A stretch of DNA of 64,000 nucleotides, from NCBI GenBank assembly GCA_900318835.1, contig ONLW01000012.1, positions 1-64,000 on the forward strand, written 5' to 3'. How positions within the stretch are numbered: position 1 is the stretch's first letter; the number at the start of each line of letters is the position of its first letter. Of the stretch, positions 1 through 7,293 are shown piece by piece. Below the pieces are notes generated by a model. That model did no database searches and was not told the origin of the DNA. It saw nothing but the letters and a program-made list of their open reading frames with translations. The translations under genes were made by a program, and so were the position numbers. This stretch comes from an uncultured Bacteroidales bacterium. Its GTDB lineage: Bacteria; Bacteroidota; Bacteroidia; Bacteroidales; P3.

Positions 1-107
1 AGATACGAAATTCAAGCCCCGGACAGTACTTTTCTTTCATAAACAAATGTGCTTAAAGTAATTACAATTTAAATTAACAATAATTAAGAGACACTAGTGA
101 TTTTCCG

Positions 108-115
108 TATCTTTG
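108..115 (+). promoter_or_regulatory. Bacteroidetes -7 box upstream of the nuclease-like gene
   Basis: TATCTTTG matches the TAnnTTTG -7 consensus. No convincing TTG -33 box is seen. It lies 43 bases before the chosen ATG at 158 and argues against the earlier in-frame start at 113. Confidence 0.6.
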
Positions 116-157
116 CATCATCAAACAATAAGACCAAATAGAAGCACCGACAAAATA

Positions 158-1423
158 ATGAAAGTGGCAGAGACAATAGGCAATGTATATCTTTGGAAAC
201 GGCAGAAAACACTGTTCCTCTGTTCGAAGCATGCACCGCTGGCCTGCTATCGTAAAGTGTTTCATTGGGTGGAGAGTTTTGATAAATGGGGATGCGCCGT
301 GTGTTTTAATACATCGGAACTGGAAGAGGAGGTGCTGAAAGCATTGCTGGTATGGCGTGTGCCCACCGTGCTGGTGGTGACAAAACGGTTCCGAGACAAC
401 TATAATGTGCAGATAGAGCAGGCACTGAAGGAGAATCGCCTGCTAATTATGGAACTGAAAATAGAGGAGAGCGACGGGAAAAGATTTACTGCAAGGATTC
501 GCAACCAGTATGTCATAGATCAAGTTCAGCATATTGTATGCGGTTACATCAATCCGAATGGCAGCATCTTTGGTTTGTTGGCGGGGCATAACAACGTTAC
601 ATATCTTGTTGACCGCAAGGCATTGAAAGCTGCAGAACCTAAACCTAAACCTTTCCGTTGGACGGTGGCTGAGGACAAACGCCTGCTGCGAATGTTCTAT
701 GAAGACATGGGTATCCATGCGATACATAGGGCCATCAACCGCCCTTACAGCACCATCTACAGACGCATCAAAGCGCTTACTATGAACGACGAGGTGCTGA
801 AAGGCCGCGAGTTCGAGGATTATGTGGTAGACTTTTTTGATCTGCCACACAATACGCAACTCGCACTAAAAGAATGGCGTGGAGACAAGGCGTTGACCGG
901 CATTTATCCCGAGAACAACAGCGCTCCTGACCTAATCTTTGAATATGACGGCCAACGGTTTGCCATCGAGTGTAAGTGGCGTAACCATATGCCCAAAGAC
1001 ATAGAGAAAGAGTTGTTGCCATCTGACAAGCAACACTTCTTCTTGCAGTATGCTAAGGAATATTCTTTACCGGTTTATATGCTTCTCGGCATAGGAGGCT
1101 TGCCTTCCGACCCCGACAGACTCCATCTTGCTCCTATCACAGGACCCCTATCCCTTACTGCCCTTCTGCAAAACGAGATCAGCACCTCCTCCGATATTCT
1201 ACGACAAATTCAATCGGTCGAATCCAAACAGAAACAATTTCCGCAACACGTATACGAATTACGAAAGCTTTACCCCAATGCCTACAAACCTTGGTGCGAA
1301 GAGGAAAACAACCTCCTTGCGAAACTGCGTAAAGAAGGAAAAACAGTCAAAGACCTATCCACGCTTTTTCAACGCAATTCTGGCGGCATTAGGTCGAGGT
1401 TGCGAAAGTTGGGGGTGGAGTAG
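158..1423 (+). CDS. PD-(D/E)XK nuclease-like protein with two HTH segments
   Basis: A 421-residue protein of unknown specific function. The centre carries a restriction-endonuclease-like core: GREFED near 216, Asp258 in the APDLIF strand, then Glu271 and Lys273 in IECKW, the D...ExK arrangement of PD-(D/E)XK nucleases. Ahead of it (about 163-209) is a Myb/HTH-like stretch beginning KPFRWT, and the last 40 residues (YKPWCEEEN...) look like a second HTH of the same kind. The N-terminal 150 residues are not recognised. The start at 158 is preferred over 113 because the -7 box sits at 108-115. No methylase is adjacent, so a classical restriction pair is not supported; a defence, repair or mobile-element role are all possible. 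It is a single gene ended by a hairpin terminator. Confidence 0.7.
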   Translation: MKVAETIGNVYLWKRQKTLFLCSKHAPLACYRKVFHWVESFDKWGCAVCFNTSELEEEVLKALLVWRVPTVLVVTKRFRDNYNVQIEQALKENRLLIMELKIEESDGKRFTARIRNQYVIDQVQHIVCGYINPNGSIFGLLAGHNNVTYLVDRKALKAAEPKPKPFRWTVAEDKRLLRMFYEDMGIHAIHRAINRPYSTIYRRIKALTMNDEVLKGREFEDYVVDFFDLPHNTQLALKEWRGDKALTGIYPENNSAPDLIFEYDGQRFAIECKWRNHMPKDIEKELLPSDKQHFFLQYAKEYSLPVYMLLGIGGLPSDPDRLHLAPITGPLSLTALLQNEISTSSDILRQIQSVESKQKQFPQHVYELRKLYPNAYKPWCEEENNLLAKLRKEGKTVKDLSTLFQRNSGGIRSRLRKLGVE

Positions 1424-1466
1424 TAGCGATAAAGGTTTTTCATAAACCCTATTTTTAATGTGAAGC

Positions 1467-1496
1467 GGGCAGCCATGCGTGGCGGCCCCTTTTTTG
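1467..1496 (+). terminator. Intrinsic terminator after the nuclease-like gene
   Basis: A 9-bp stem, GGGCAGCCA against TGGCGGCCC with one mismatch and a TGCG loop, is followed by a T tract. Confidence 0.75.
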
Positions 1497-1564
1497 CTCC
1501 ATTTTAGTAATTCATTATATTGAAGGCATTTTTGATACGCCGAATGTCAAGTTAATGCTGGGTG

Positions 1565-1948
1565 CTATCTGGTGATGAACCAGCCAATCTCGGGACGCAG
1601 GGCGAAGGTCTCCGGGTCTTGGGCGATGCCTACGAAGCCGGTCCAGAGAGTGATGTCGGTCGTCTGGTTGTTGCCGTCCTGGAACATGACGGGCACCATC
1701 GAGAGCTCGGGTGGCAGGTCGTGGGCACCGTCGTAGAGTCCTTCGAGGCTGTTGCGAAAGAACTCGGATGGCTCGTTTTTCCAGTATTCGTCATGGATAT
1801 CCATGTTGTTGTATGGATAGAACTTCACTATCCATCCGTCGGCCAGCGTCTTGGGGTCACCGCACATCTCATGTTTGAGTTCGTGCCATTTTTTATTGAT
1901 GCAGCAAAATATTTTTTGTGGTGTGGGGAAAAATATGTATCTTTGCAC
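1565..1948 (-). pseudogene. DUF4419 C-terminal remnant
   Basis: The reading frame encodes GWIVKFYPYN, then PELSMVPVMFQDG, TGFVGIAQD and LRPEIGWFI, the pattern seen at the end of DUF4419 proteins, which are normally about 300 residues or more. Only about 110 residues of that family remain. The first residues (MQRYIFFPTPQK) are simply the reverse complement of the sod promoter, so the 5' part appears to have been lost. No promoter of its own is seen. A short expressed protein cannot be excluded, but truncation is the simpler reading. Confidence 0.55.
1912..1945 (+). promoter_or_regulatory. Promoter of the sod-comM operon
   Basis: TTG at 1916-1918, 19 bases of spacer, then TATCTTTG at 1938-1945: a canonical Bacteroidetes sigma-ABfr-type promoter. 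The leader is about 30 bases. Confidence 0.8.
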
Positions 1949-1979
1949 TTTAAAATAATAACATTAAACAGATAGAATT

Positions 1980-2573
1980 ATGAAAGACTTGATGCCTGTA
2001 AACGGACAATTCGAGATGCCCACGCTGCCTTACGAAGGACTGGGTACCATTATCAGCAAAGAGACGCTCTTGTTCCACCACGGGAAGCACTTGAAAGCTT
2101 ACGTGGACAACCTCAACAAACTATTGCCCGGCAGCGGATTGGAGAATCTGCCGCTGACGGAAGTTGTGAAGAAGTCCGAAGGCGGTATGTTCAATAATGC
2201 AGGACAGGTGCTGAATCATGCGATGTATTTTGAGCAGTTCAGCAATACCACTAAGGCTATGAGCTCAAAGTTTGCAGCCCTGCTGGAACGTGATTTCGGT
2301 TCAGTGGAAGCCTTCAAGAAGGAATTCGAAACAAAGGGCGCCACTTTGTTCGGTAGCGGATGGGTGTGGCTTTCAGCTGACGCCCAAGGCAAGCTAGTCA
2401 TCACGCAGCAGAAAAACGCCGAGAATCCCGTCACCATGGGTCTTACTCCCCTGCTGACCTTCGACGTGTGGGAGCACGCCTATTACCTCGACTACCAGAA
2501 CCGTCGTGCCGACTATCTCGCCGCCCTGTGGCAGATTGTCGACTGGGCCATCGTTGAGGACCGCTTATGTTAG
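1980..2573 (+). CDS. sodB: Iron/manganese superoxide dismutase
   Basis: A cytoplasmic enzyme of 197 residues that dismutates superoxide to oxygen and hydrogen peroxide. The four metal ligands are visible: His33 (FHHGKH), His80 (NHAMYF), Asp162 and His166 (DVWEHAYY). The GSGWVWL signature is also present. Length and layout match the Fe/Mn family; in Bacteroidales these enzymes are often cambialistic, and metal preference cannot be read with certainty here, so sodB versus sodA is nominal. It is transcribed from the promoter at 1912-1945. Its last codons overlap the ATG of the following ComM-like gene by 7 bases, so the two are probably co-translated. Confidence 0.95.
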   Translation: MKDLMPVNGQFEMPTLPYEGLGTIISKETLLFHHGKHLKAYVDNLNKLLPGSGLENLPLTEVVKKSEGGMFNNAGQVLNHAMYFEQFSNTTKAMSSKFAALLERDFGSVEAFKKEFETKGATLFGSGWVWLSADAQGKLVITQQKNAENPVTMGLTPLLTFDVWEHAYYLDYQNRRADYLAALWQIVDWAIVEDRLC

Positions 2574-4105
2574 TCAAGACTTACGGTAGCGCCATCCTTG
2601 GCGTGAACGCACTGACGGTCACTGTGGAGGTGAATGTTGGTGACGGTGTGGGTTTCTTCATGGTGGGTCTGCCGGACAACGCCGTGAAGGAGAGTGCCCA
2701 GCGCATCTCGTCGGCCTTCGAGGAGAGCGGCTTCCGCATCCCCGGCAAGCGTATCGTAGTGAACCTGGCTCCCGCAGACTTGAAAAAAGAAGGCACCGCT
2801 TACGACCTCACCATCGCCATCGGTGTGTTAGGCGCCCTCGGAATGGTGAAAGCCGACGAGATGGAGCGCTATGTCATCATGGGAGAGCTGGGCTTGGACG
2901 GCACCCTACGTCCCATCAAGGGAGTGCTGCCCATCGCCATCGAGGCCCGCAGACAGCAGTACAAAGGCATCATCGTCCCTGCGGAGAATGCCCGCGAGGC
3001 AGCTATCGTCAACAACCTGGAGGTCTATGGCGCCACCAGCCTCAAGGAGGTGGCCGACTTCCTCAACGGCGAGGGTTCCATCGAACAAACCATCATGGAC
3101 ACCCGTGCCGAGTTCGCCCGTTCGCTGAATAACTACGAATACGACTTCTCCGACGTCAAAGGGCAGCTCACTGTGAAGCGCTGCCTCGAAATTGCCGCTG
3201 CCGGTGGCCACAACGCCATCATGATAGGCCCTCCGGGCAGTGGTAAGACCATGCTGGCCAAGCGTATGCCTGGCATCCTACCTCCGCTGACCCTCAGCGA
3301 GTCTTTGGAGACCACGCAAATACACTCCGTGGCAGGCCTCATGCGCAAGGAGGATGCGCTGATAGCGGTACGTCCTTTCCGAGCCCCGCATCATACCATC
3401 TCGGACGTTGCCTTGGTAGGTGGGGGTGCCAACCCCAAGCCTGGCGAGATCTCGCTGGCGCATAACGGAGTTTTATTTCTGGACGAGCTGCCGGAGTTCA
3501 AGCGGACAGTATTGGAGGTGCTGCGGCAACCCATGGAGGAGCGTCGCGTGACCATCTCGAGAGCCAAGATGACCATCGACTACCCCGCCGCTTTCATGCT
3601 TATCGCCGCCATGAACCCCTGCCCCTGCGGCTACTACAATCATCCCACCATCCCCTGCACCTGCCCCCCGGGATCCGTCAAGCGCTACCTCAACAAGGTC
3701 AGCGGTCCCCTGATGGACCGCATTGACATACATATCGAGGTGACGCCGGTACCCGTCAGTCAGCTGAACAAGGTGGAAAAAGCCGAGAGCAGCGCCGCGA
3801 TAAGAGAGCGTGTTGTCGCCGCCCGCGCCATACAGACGGCCCGTTTTGCCAACACTCCAGGTGTCCATTGCAACGCCCAGATGGGTAGCAAGCTGACGCG
3901 CCAGTACTGTGCCCTCACCGACGAATGCCGCAACATCATGGAGATGGCGATGAACCGCTTAGGACTCAGTGCCCGCGCCTACGACCGCATCCTCCGTGTT
4001 GCTCGCACCATTGCCGACCTCGAAGCAGCACCTGACATAAACCCTGACCACCTCCGCGAAGCCATTACCTACCGTTCATTGGACCGAGATAGTTGGGGTA
4101 AATAA
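2567..4105 (+). CDS. comM: YifB/ComM family Mg-chelatase-like AAA+ ATPase
   Basis: A 512-residue protein with the ComM layout. An N-terminal Lon-protease-like fold (about 1-170) is followed by an AAA+ module with Walker A GPPGSGKT near 221-228 and Walker B VLFLDELPEF near 300. A Cys-rich loop (MNPCPCGYY...CTCPPG, about 346-366) and a C-terminal Mg-chelatase subdomain follow. In other bacteria ComM is a hexameric helicase that promotes branch migration during natural transformation; YifB orthologues occur widely in non-competent species too. It overlaps sod by 7 bases, an unusual pairing that suggests coupling rather than shared function. A TfoX-like gene lies 0.8 kb away, on the other strand. 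Confidence 0.93.
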   Translation: MLVKTYGSAILGVNALTVTVEVNVGDGVGFFMVGLPDNAVKESAQRISSAFEESGFRIPGKRIVVNLAPADLKKEGTAYDLTIAIGVLGALGMVKADEMERYVIMGELGLDGTLRPIKGVLPIAIEARRQQYKGIIVPAENAREAAIVNNLEVYGATSLKEVADFLNGEGSIEQTIMDTRAEFARSLNNYEYDFSDVKGQLTVKRCLEIAAAGGHNAIMIGPPGSGKTMLAKRMPGILPPLTLSESLETTQIHSVAGLMRKEDALIAVRPFRAPHHTISDVALVGGGANPKPGEISLAHNGVLFLDELPEFKRTVLEVLRQPMEERRVTISRAKMTIDYPAAFMLIAAMNPCPCGYYNHPTIPCTCPPGSVKRYLNKVSGPLMDRIDIHIEVTPVPVSQLNKVEKAESSAAIRERVVAARAIQTARFANTPGVHCNAQMGSKLTRQYCALTDECRNIMEMAMNRLGLSARAYDRILRVARTIADLEAAPDINPDHLREAITYRSLDRDSWGK

Positions 4106-4107
4106 CA

Positions 4108-4770
4108 ATGATTATGAACTTTACCAATAGACCAAATCCTAATGAAGCGTTCCCAAACCCAAACCTTCCACGCCTCTGTTTCATCAAGAATGTGGTGAAA
4201 AATCCTAATATCATCATTGGTGATTATACATATTATGACGATGTGGATGGTGCAGAACAATTCGAGAAGCACGTCACTCATTTTTATGATTTCATTGGCG
4301 ACAAACTAATTATTGGGAAGTTCTGTGCTATTGCTAAGGGTGTGGAGTTTGTGATGAATGGTGCCAATCATAGAATGGACTGCGTTACAACCTATCCGTT
4401 CTACATTATGGGTGGAGATTGGGGAAGTGCCATTGCACCCGTAAAGGACGAGTTACCTTTGAAAGGGGATACAGTTATTGGTAATGATGTATGGATAGGA
4501 CAAAATGTAACGATTATGGCAGGAGTTCATATTGGGGATGGCGCTATCATAGGAGCCAACTCTGTCGTGGCAAAAGACATTCCACCGTATGCTGTTGCTG
4601 TGGGCAACCCCTGTTACGTTGTCAAAAAGCGATTTGATGATGAATTGATTGATTTGTTGCTCAAACTAAGATGGTGGGATAAAGAAATTGAGGAAATAGA
4701 AAGAATAATGCCAATTCTTTCCTGCGGCGATTTAGAAAAGGTAAAGATCGAATTAAAAGCATTTCTATAA
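4108..4770 (+). CDS. Vat-type xenobiotic O-acetyltransferase
   Basis: A 220-residue left-handed beta-helix acetyltransferase. The hexapeptide region includes IIGKFCAIAKGVEF, GDTVIGNDVWIG, VTIMAGVHIGDGAIIGANSVV and the family signature MNGANHRMD, whose His88 matches the catalytic His of streptogramin A acetyltransferases. The C-terminal RFDDELIDLLLKLRWWDKEIEEI tail is also Vat/CatB-like. Known members acetylate streptogramin A or chloramphenicol with acetyl-CoA; many chromosomal relatives have no proven resistance role. The gene is clearly more AT-rich than comM just upstream, which suggests recent transfer. Met3 (4114) is an equally good start. Confidence 0.85.
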   Translation: MIMNFTNRPNPNEAFPNPNLPRLCFIKNVVKNPNIIIGDYTYYDDVDGAEQFEKHVTHFYDFIGDKLIIGKFCAIAKGVEFVMNGANHRMDCVTTYPFYIMGGDWGSAIAPVKDELPLKGDTVIGNDVWIGQNVTIMAGVHIGDGAIIGANSVVAKDIPPYAVAVGNPCYVVKKRFDDELIDLLLKLRWWDKEIEEIERIMPILSCGDLEKVKIELKAFL

Positions 4771-4846
4771 GGAAGTACATCGCCTCGTCGCCCTATTCTC
4801 CGCTACCAAGGGCAATATCGACAAAGTCGGGAATAGATACTTCCTT
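4769..4846. repeat. 9-bp inverted repeat after the acetyltransferase gene
   Basis: AAGGAAGTA (4769-4777) begins within the stop codon and is mirrored by TACTTCCTT (4838-4846) across 60 bases. There is no T tract, so it is not a clear terminator. One frame inside (VALFSATKGNIDKVGNRYF) looks faintly protein-like but is too short to assign. Confidence 0.4.
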
Positions 4847-4869
4847 AAAATTTCATTTCTTGCTTGACT

Positions 4870-5235
4870 TCATCGCTCGTTTTCTCGCTTCGGGATTGTG
4901 AGCGAATTCCTTTCCCTCTCGGCTTTTTTAGGTTTGGGGGCGGGGAGCGCGGCGCAGGTGGCCTTCACTAAGGATGAGAGGTGGTCATGGTCGTCGACAT
5001 CCTCGATGTAGAAGTAGGGCTTCGCACCGTCGTAGGGCGGACGCATATCTTCGTTGCGGAGCAGTTGGCGACCCGTCTCTGTGGGCTTCAGGTAGAATCC
5101 GTTGTCGCAGATAAGGCCGAAAATCTTGTCGTTGCAGTAGATGCCGAAGTCGCCAAACATCTTCTTTGCTTCGATATTTCCCGCACCACTGCATTGGTCA
5201 ACGATATATTGTACAAAATCAGGATTTGATGCCAT
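4870..5235 (-). CDS. TfoX N-terminal domain protein
   Basis: 121 residues from the MASNPDFVQYI start. The TfoX/Sxy N-terminal domain is recognisable: KKMFGDFGIYCNDKIFGLI, then FYLKPTETGRQLL, PYDGAKPYFYIEDVDD and a helix LSSLVKATCAAL. The tail is Lys/Arg-rich. TfoX in gammaproteobacteria activates competence genes, but stand-alone N-terminal domains are common elsewhere with unknown roles. An upstream in-frame Met at 5313 exists, but the 5235 start overlaps the ogt stop by 17 bases, as expected for a coupled last gene of the cupin-ogt-tfoX operon, so it is preferred. Confidence 0.82.
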   Translation of the reverse strand: MASNPDFVQYIVDQCSGAGNIEAKKMFGDFGIYCNDKIFGLICDNGFYLKPTETGRQLLRNEDMRPPYDGAKPYFYIEDVDDHDHLSSLVKATCAALPAPKPKKAERERNSLTIPKRENER

Positions 5236-5713
5236 GTTGATATGTTGATACATTGATACGTTTTCCGCTCTCCAATAGGAGTAGCTGACTTTTGCGCTCA
5301 AATCCATAGGCATATCCCGTCAAGGAACCGTCGGAGCCGACGACACGGTGGCAGGGGATGATGATGGCGATGGGATTCCTGCCTACCGCACCGCCCACAG
5401 CCTGTGCCGACTTGCATCCGATACGCCGCGCGATGTCTCCATACGTCGTCGTTTGTCCATACGGAATGTCCATTAGCTCGAACCAAACTCTTCGCTGGAA
5501 CAGCGTACCAAAGGGTGCCACCTGTGGGGTGAGGTCTGGCTTCTCTCCGTTGAAATAGCAGTCGAGCCAACGTCGTATCTCTTCCAATATCGGGACAGTT
5601 GGAGATGACACCTCTATGGGTGTGTCGGAGAAGCGTAACTCCTTCAACGACTCACCGTTGCTGGTTATCGTAAGCATTCCGAGGGGCGAATCGTATTGTG
5701 CTTGGTAGGTCAT
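5219..5713 (-). CDS. ogt: Methylated-DNA--protein-cysteine methyltransferase
   Basis: A 164-residue suicide repair protein that transfers the alkyl group from O6-alkylguanine to its own cysteine. The catalytic PCHRVVGSDGSLTGY motif is intact, with Cys121, and the DNA-binding helix region FQRRVWFELMDIPYGQTTTYGDIARRIG precedes it. The ATG at 5713 overlaps the upstream cupin stop by 4 bases (ATGA), which fixes the start over the longer frame to 5812. Length is typical of Ogt/Ada C-terminal proteins without the N-terminal Ada domain. Confidence 0.95.
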   Translation of the reverse strand: MTYQAQYDSPLGMLTITSNGESLKELRFSDTPIEVSSPTVPILEEIRRWLDCYFNGEKPDLTPQVAPFGTLFQRRVWFELMDIPYGQTTTYGDIARRIGCKSAQAVGGAVGRNPIAIIIPCHRVVGSDGSLTGYAYGFERKSQLLLLESGKRINVSTYQHGIKS

Positions 5714-6051
5714 TTGGAGGTTTGCTCTGGTACCACGGCGAAGAAGGTCAGCGGCTCGGTGGCGCTGGCATTGATGAGCGAGTGGCTGTGACCCTTTGGG
5801 CAGTAGTGGCACTGGCCGGGGACGAGGCGCTCCTCTCCATCATCATATAAGCATCGGGCCTTACCGCTGAGGATGTAGATAATCTCGCTGTTGGTCTCGT
5901 GGCTATGGTAGCCGATGGAGCAGCCCACATCCAGCCGTCCACGCATAATCTTGTTCTGTCCGTCGTTGAAGGTGCGGAACAATGTGTCGCCCTCGCCGCC
6001 CTTGAACTGCGGGTTGGACACCTCTTGAATCTCGTTGAAATCTATAACCAT
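5710..6051 (-). CDS. Small cupin-domain protein
   Basis: A 113-residue single-domain cupin. Motif 1 is GYHSHETNSEIIYILSG and motif 2 is VPGQCHYCPKGHSHSLIN; the His and Glu residues are suited to binding one metal ion. No enzymatic subfamily can be named from this alone. It is first in a three-gene unit with ogt (4-bp overlap) and a TfoX-like gene, downstream of a -7 box at 6093-6100. The ogt linkage hints at handling of a reactive small molecule but does not prove it. Confidence 0.88.
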   Translation of the reverse strand: MVIDFNEIQEVSNPQFKGGEGDTLFRTFNDGQNKIMRGRLDVGCSIGYHSHETNSEIIYILSGKARCLYDDGEERLVPGQCHYCPKGHSHSLINASATEPLTFFAVVPEQTSK

Positions 6052-6092
6052 GTTGATATATTTCTATTTATGATGAGTCGGTTTTTAAAATG

Positions 6093-6100
6093 CAAAAATA
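6093..6100 (-). promoter_or_regulatory. -7 box of the cupin-ogt-tfoX operon
   Basis: On the minus strand this reads TATTTTTG, 41 bases before the cupin ATG. No good -33 TTG is present at the usual spacing. Confidence 0.55.
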
Positions 6101-6136
6101 CAAATTTTTGGCAATATAAAGAAGGATTGCAAAAAA

Positions 6137-6457
6137 CTACCGCATGAGGGAGGAGAAGTAGATAGCAACTGCTATCTGCAAGAGCAGAATGGCGGGCACC
6201 CCGTAACGGAATTTCTTGTGGCGGGTTTTGTGGCGGAAGAGGTACATGGCCAGGAGGGCGGCGGGGGAGCCGCCGAAAGCAGCGAGGAAGAGCAGCGAGG
6301 CCTCGGGGATGCGACGGGAGAGGCGGTCGTTGTGGCGGGCACTCCCACCACCCCTACGGCCGTTGTGGACAGCTTTCCACTTGTCGAGGCCATAGACAAG
6401 GAAGGTCAGCAGGTTGACTGCAATGATATAGGATAGCAGGAGGCGAGAGTTTATCAT
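6137..6457 (-). CDS. DUF1294 membrane protein
   Basis: A 106-residue inner-membrane protein. It shows the DUF1294 pattern: VYGLDKWKA after the first membrane helix, RIPEASLLFLAAFGGSPAAL in the middle, then YLFRHKTRHKKFRYGVPA and a last helix (ILLLQIAVAIYF). Function of the family is unknown; in other proteins the domain follows a cold-shock domain. It starts 22 bases after the neighbouring membrane-protein gene and could be co-transcribed with it. Confidence 0.88.
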   Translation of the reverse strand: MINSRLLLSYIIAVNLLTFLVYGLDKWKAVHNGRRGGGSARHNDRLSRRIPEASLLFLAAFGGSPAALLAMYLFRHKTRHKKFRYGVPAILLLQIAVAIYFSSLMR

Positions 6458-6479
6458 TACTTATGATTATCAAGAGGAA

Positions 6480-7247
6480 TCAAGGTGTTGGGTCGCTAGT
6501 TCCGCAGTTTTTTGTTTCTTGGAGTATATGGTTATACTGATCTATAGTGAGAGGATGTAGATGAAAATGTTTCAGCAGATACACCATCATGTCAACAACT
6601 TCCGAGATATCATCTTGTGGGATGTCCCAACTATTAAAACGTGCCTGCAAAAACATTGGTGATATGCCAATGTATTTAAATGGGGCTTTGTCTCTTGCAA
6701 ATACCTCCCAGTCATGCATAAAATCATCTGTGAACCCTCCGTCTTTATTGTAAGGCGATGGATAGTCTGCTAGTGGGGCATAAATGATGGTCAAGAAAAT
6801 ACGCTTCAGCGTCTTATGTGTTATTTTAGGTGAAGCGTCAACGTCCTCTTGATAACACAGTTGAAATTCAATACCATGTATTTGTGCCACCCAAATGTTG
6901 CCGTTGAGCCGGACTTTGATATTTGCCATGGGGAGAAAAGCGTTGGCCTTTTTGTCAAGTTTGTCGTACTGGACAAATGACTGGACATAAGAAGCGATTC
7001 CCAGGGCAATCGAAACAAATAATCCTGGAATTATTCCTACTGCAAGAATAGTCAGTGGATTGGTTTTTCCTGGGGAGAAAAGAAAAGCCGCATATATAAA
7101 TGCGATAAATATTAGGCTCAATTCTAATGACACGATGGCAACACGTTTGACCCATTGCCACTTTGAAGTGAAATGTACTGCATAGTCAGGGTGTTGTATC
7201 AACATTGTTAGTCCCCATTTTTTGCCATCAATATATCCTCGAAACAT
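6480..7247 (-). CDS. Hypothetical protein with two membrane helices
   Basis: 255 residues, not recognised. Two hydrophobic helices (about 37-57 and 65-87, the second containing IIPGLFVSIALGIASYV) precede a soluble C-terminal part of about 165 residues. The base composition is more AT-rich than in both neighbours, a sign of separate origin. A second Met at residue 15 (MLIQHPDYAV) is a possible start. It sits 46 bases downstream of the large anchored protein gene. Confidence 0.65.
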   Translation of the reverse strand: MFRGYIDGKKWGLTMLIQHPDYAVHFTSKWQWVKRVAIVSLELSLIFIAFIYAAFLFSPGKTNPLTILAVGIIPGLFVSIALGIASYVQSFVQYDKLDKKANAFLPMANIKVRLNGNIWVAQIHGIEFQLCYQEDVDASPKITHKTLKRIFLTIIYAPLADYPSPYNKDGGFTDDFMHDWEVFARDKAPFKYIGISPMFLQARFNSWDIPQDDISEVVDMMVYLLKHFHLHPLTIDQYNHILQETKNCGTSDPTP

Positions 7248-7293
7248 AAAATGATAGGTCTGTTGGTTGTTATTAAGTGGTGGATGCTATGGA

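Noticed and set aside
4779-4867. Short coding remnant VALFSATKGNIDKVGNRYF
   Set aside because: Too short and without a recognisable family; mentioned only under the inverted repeat.
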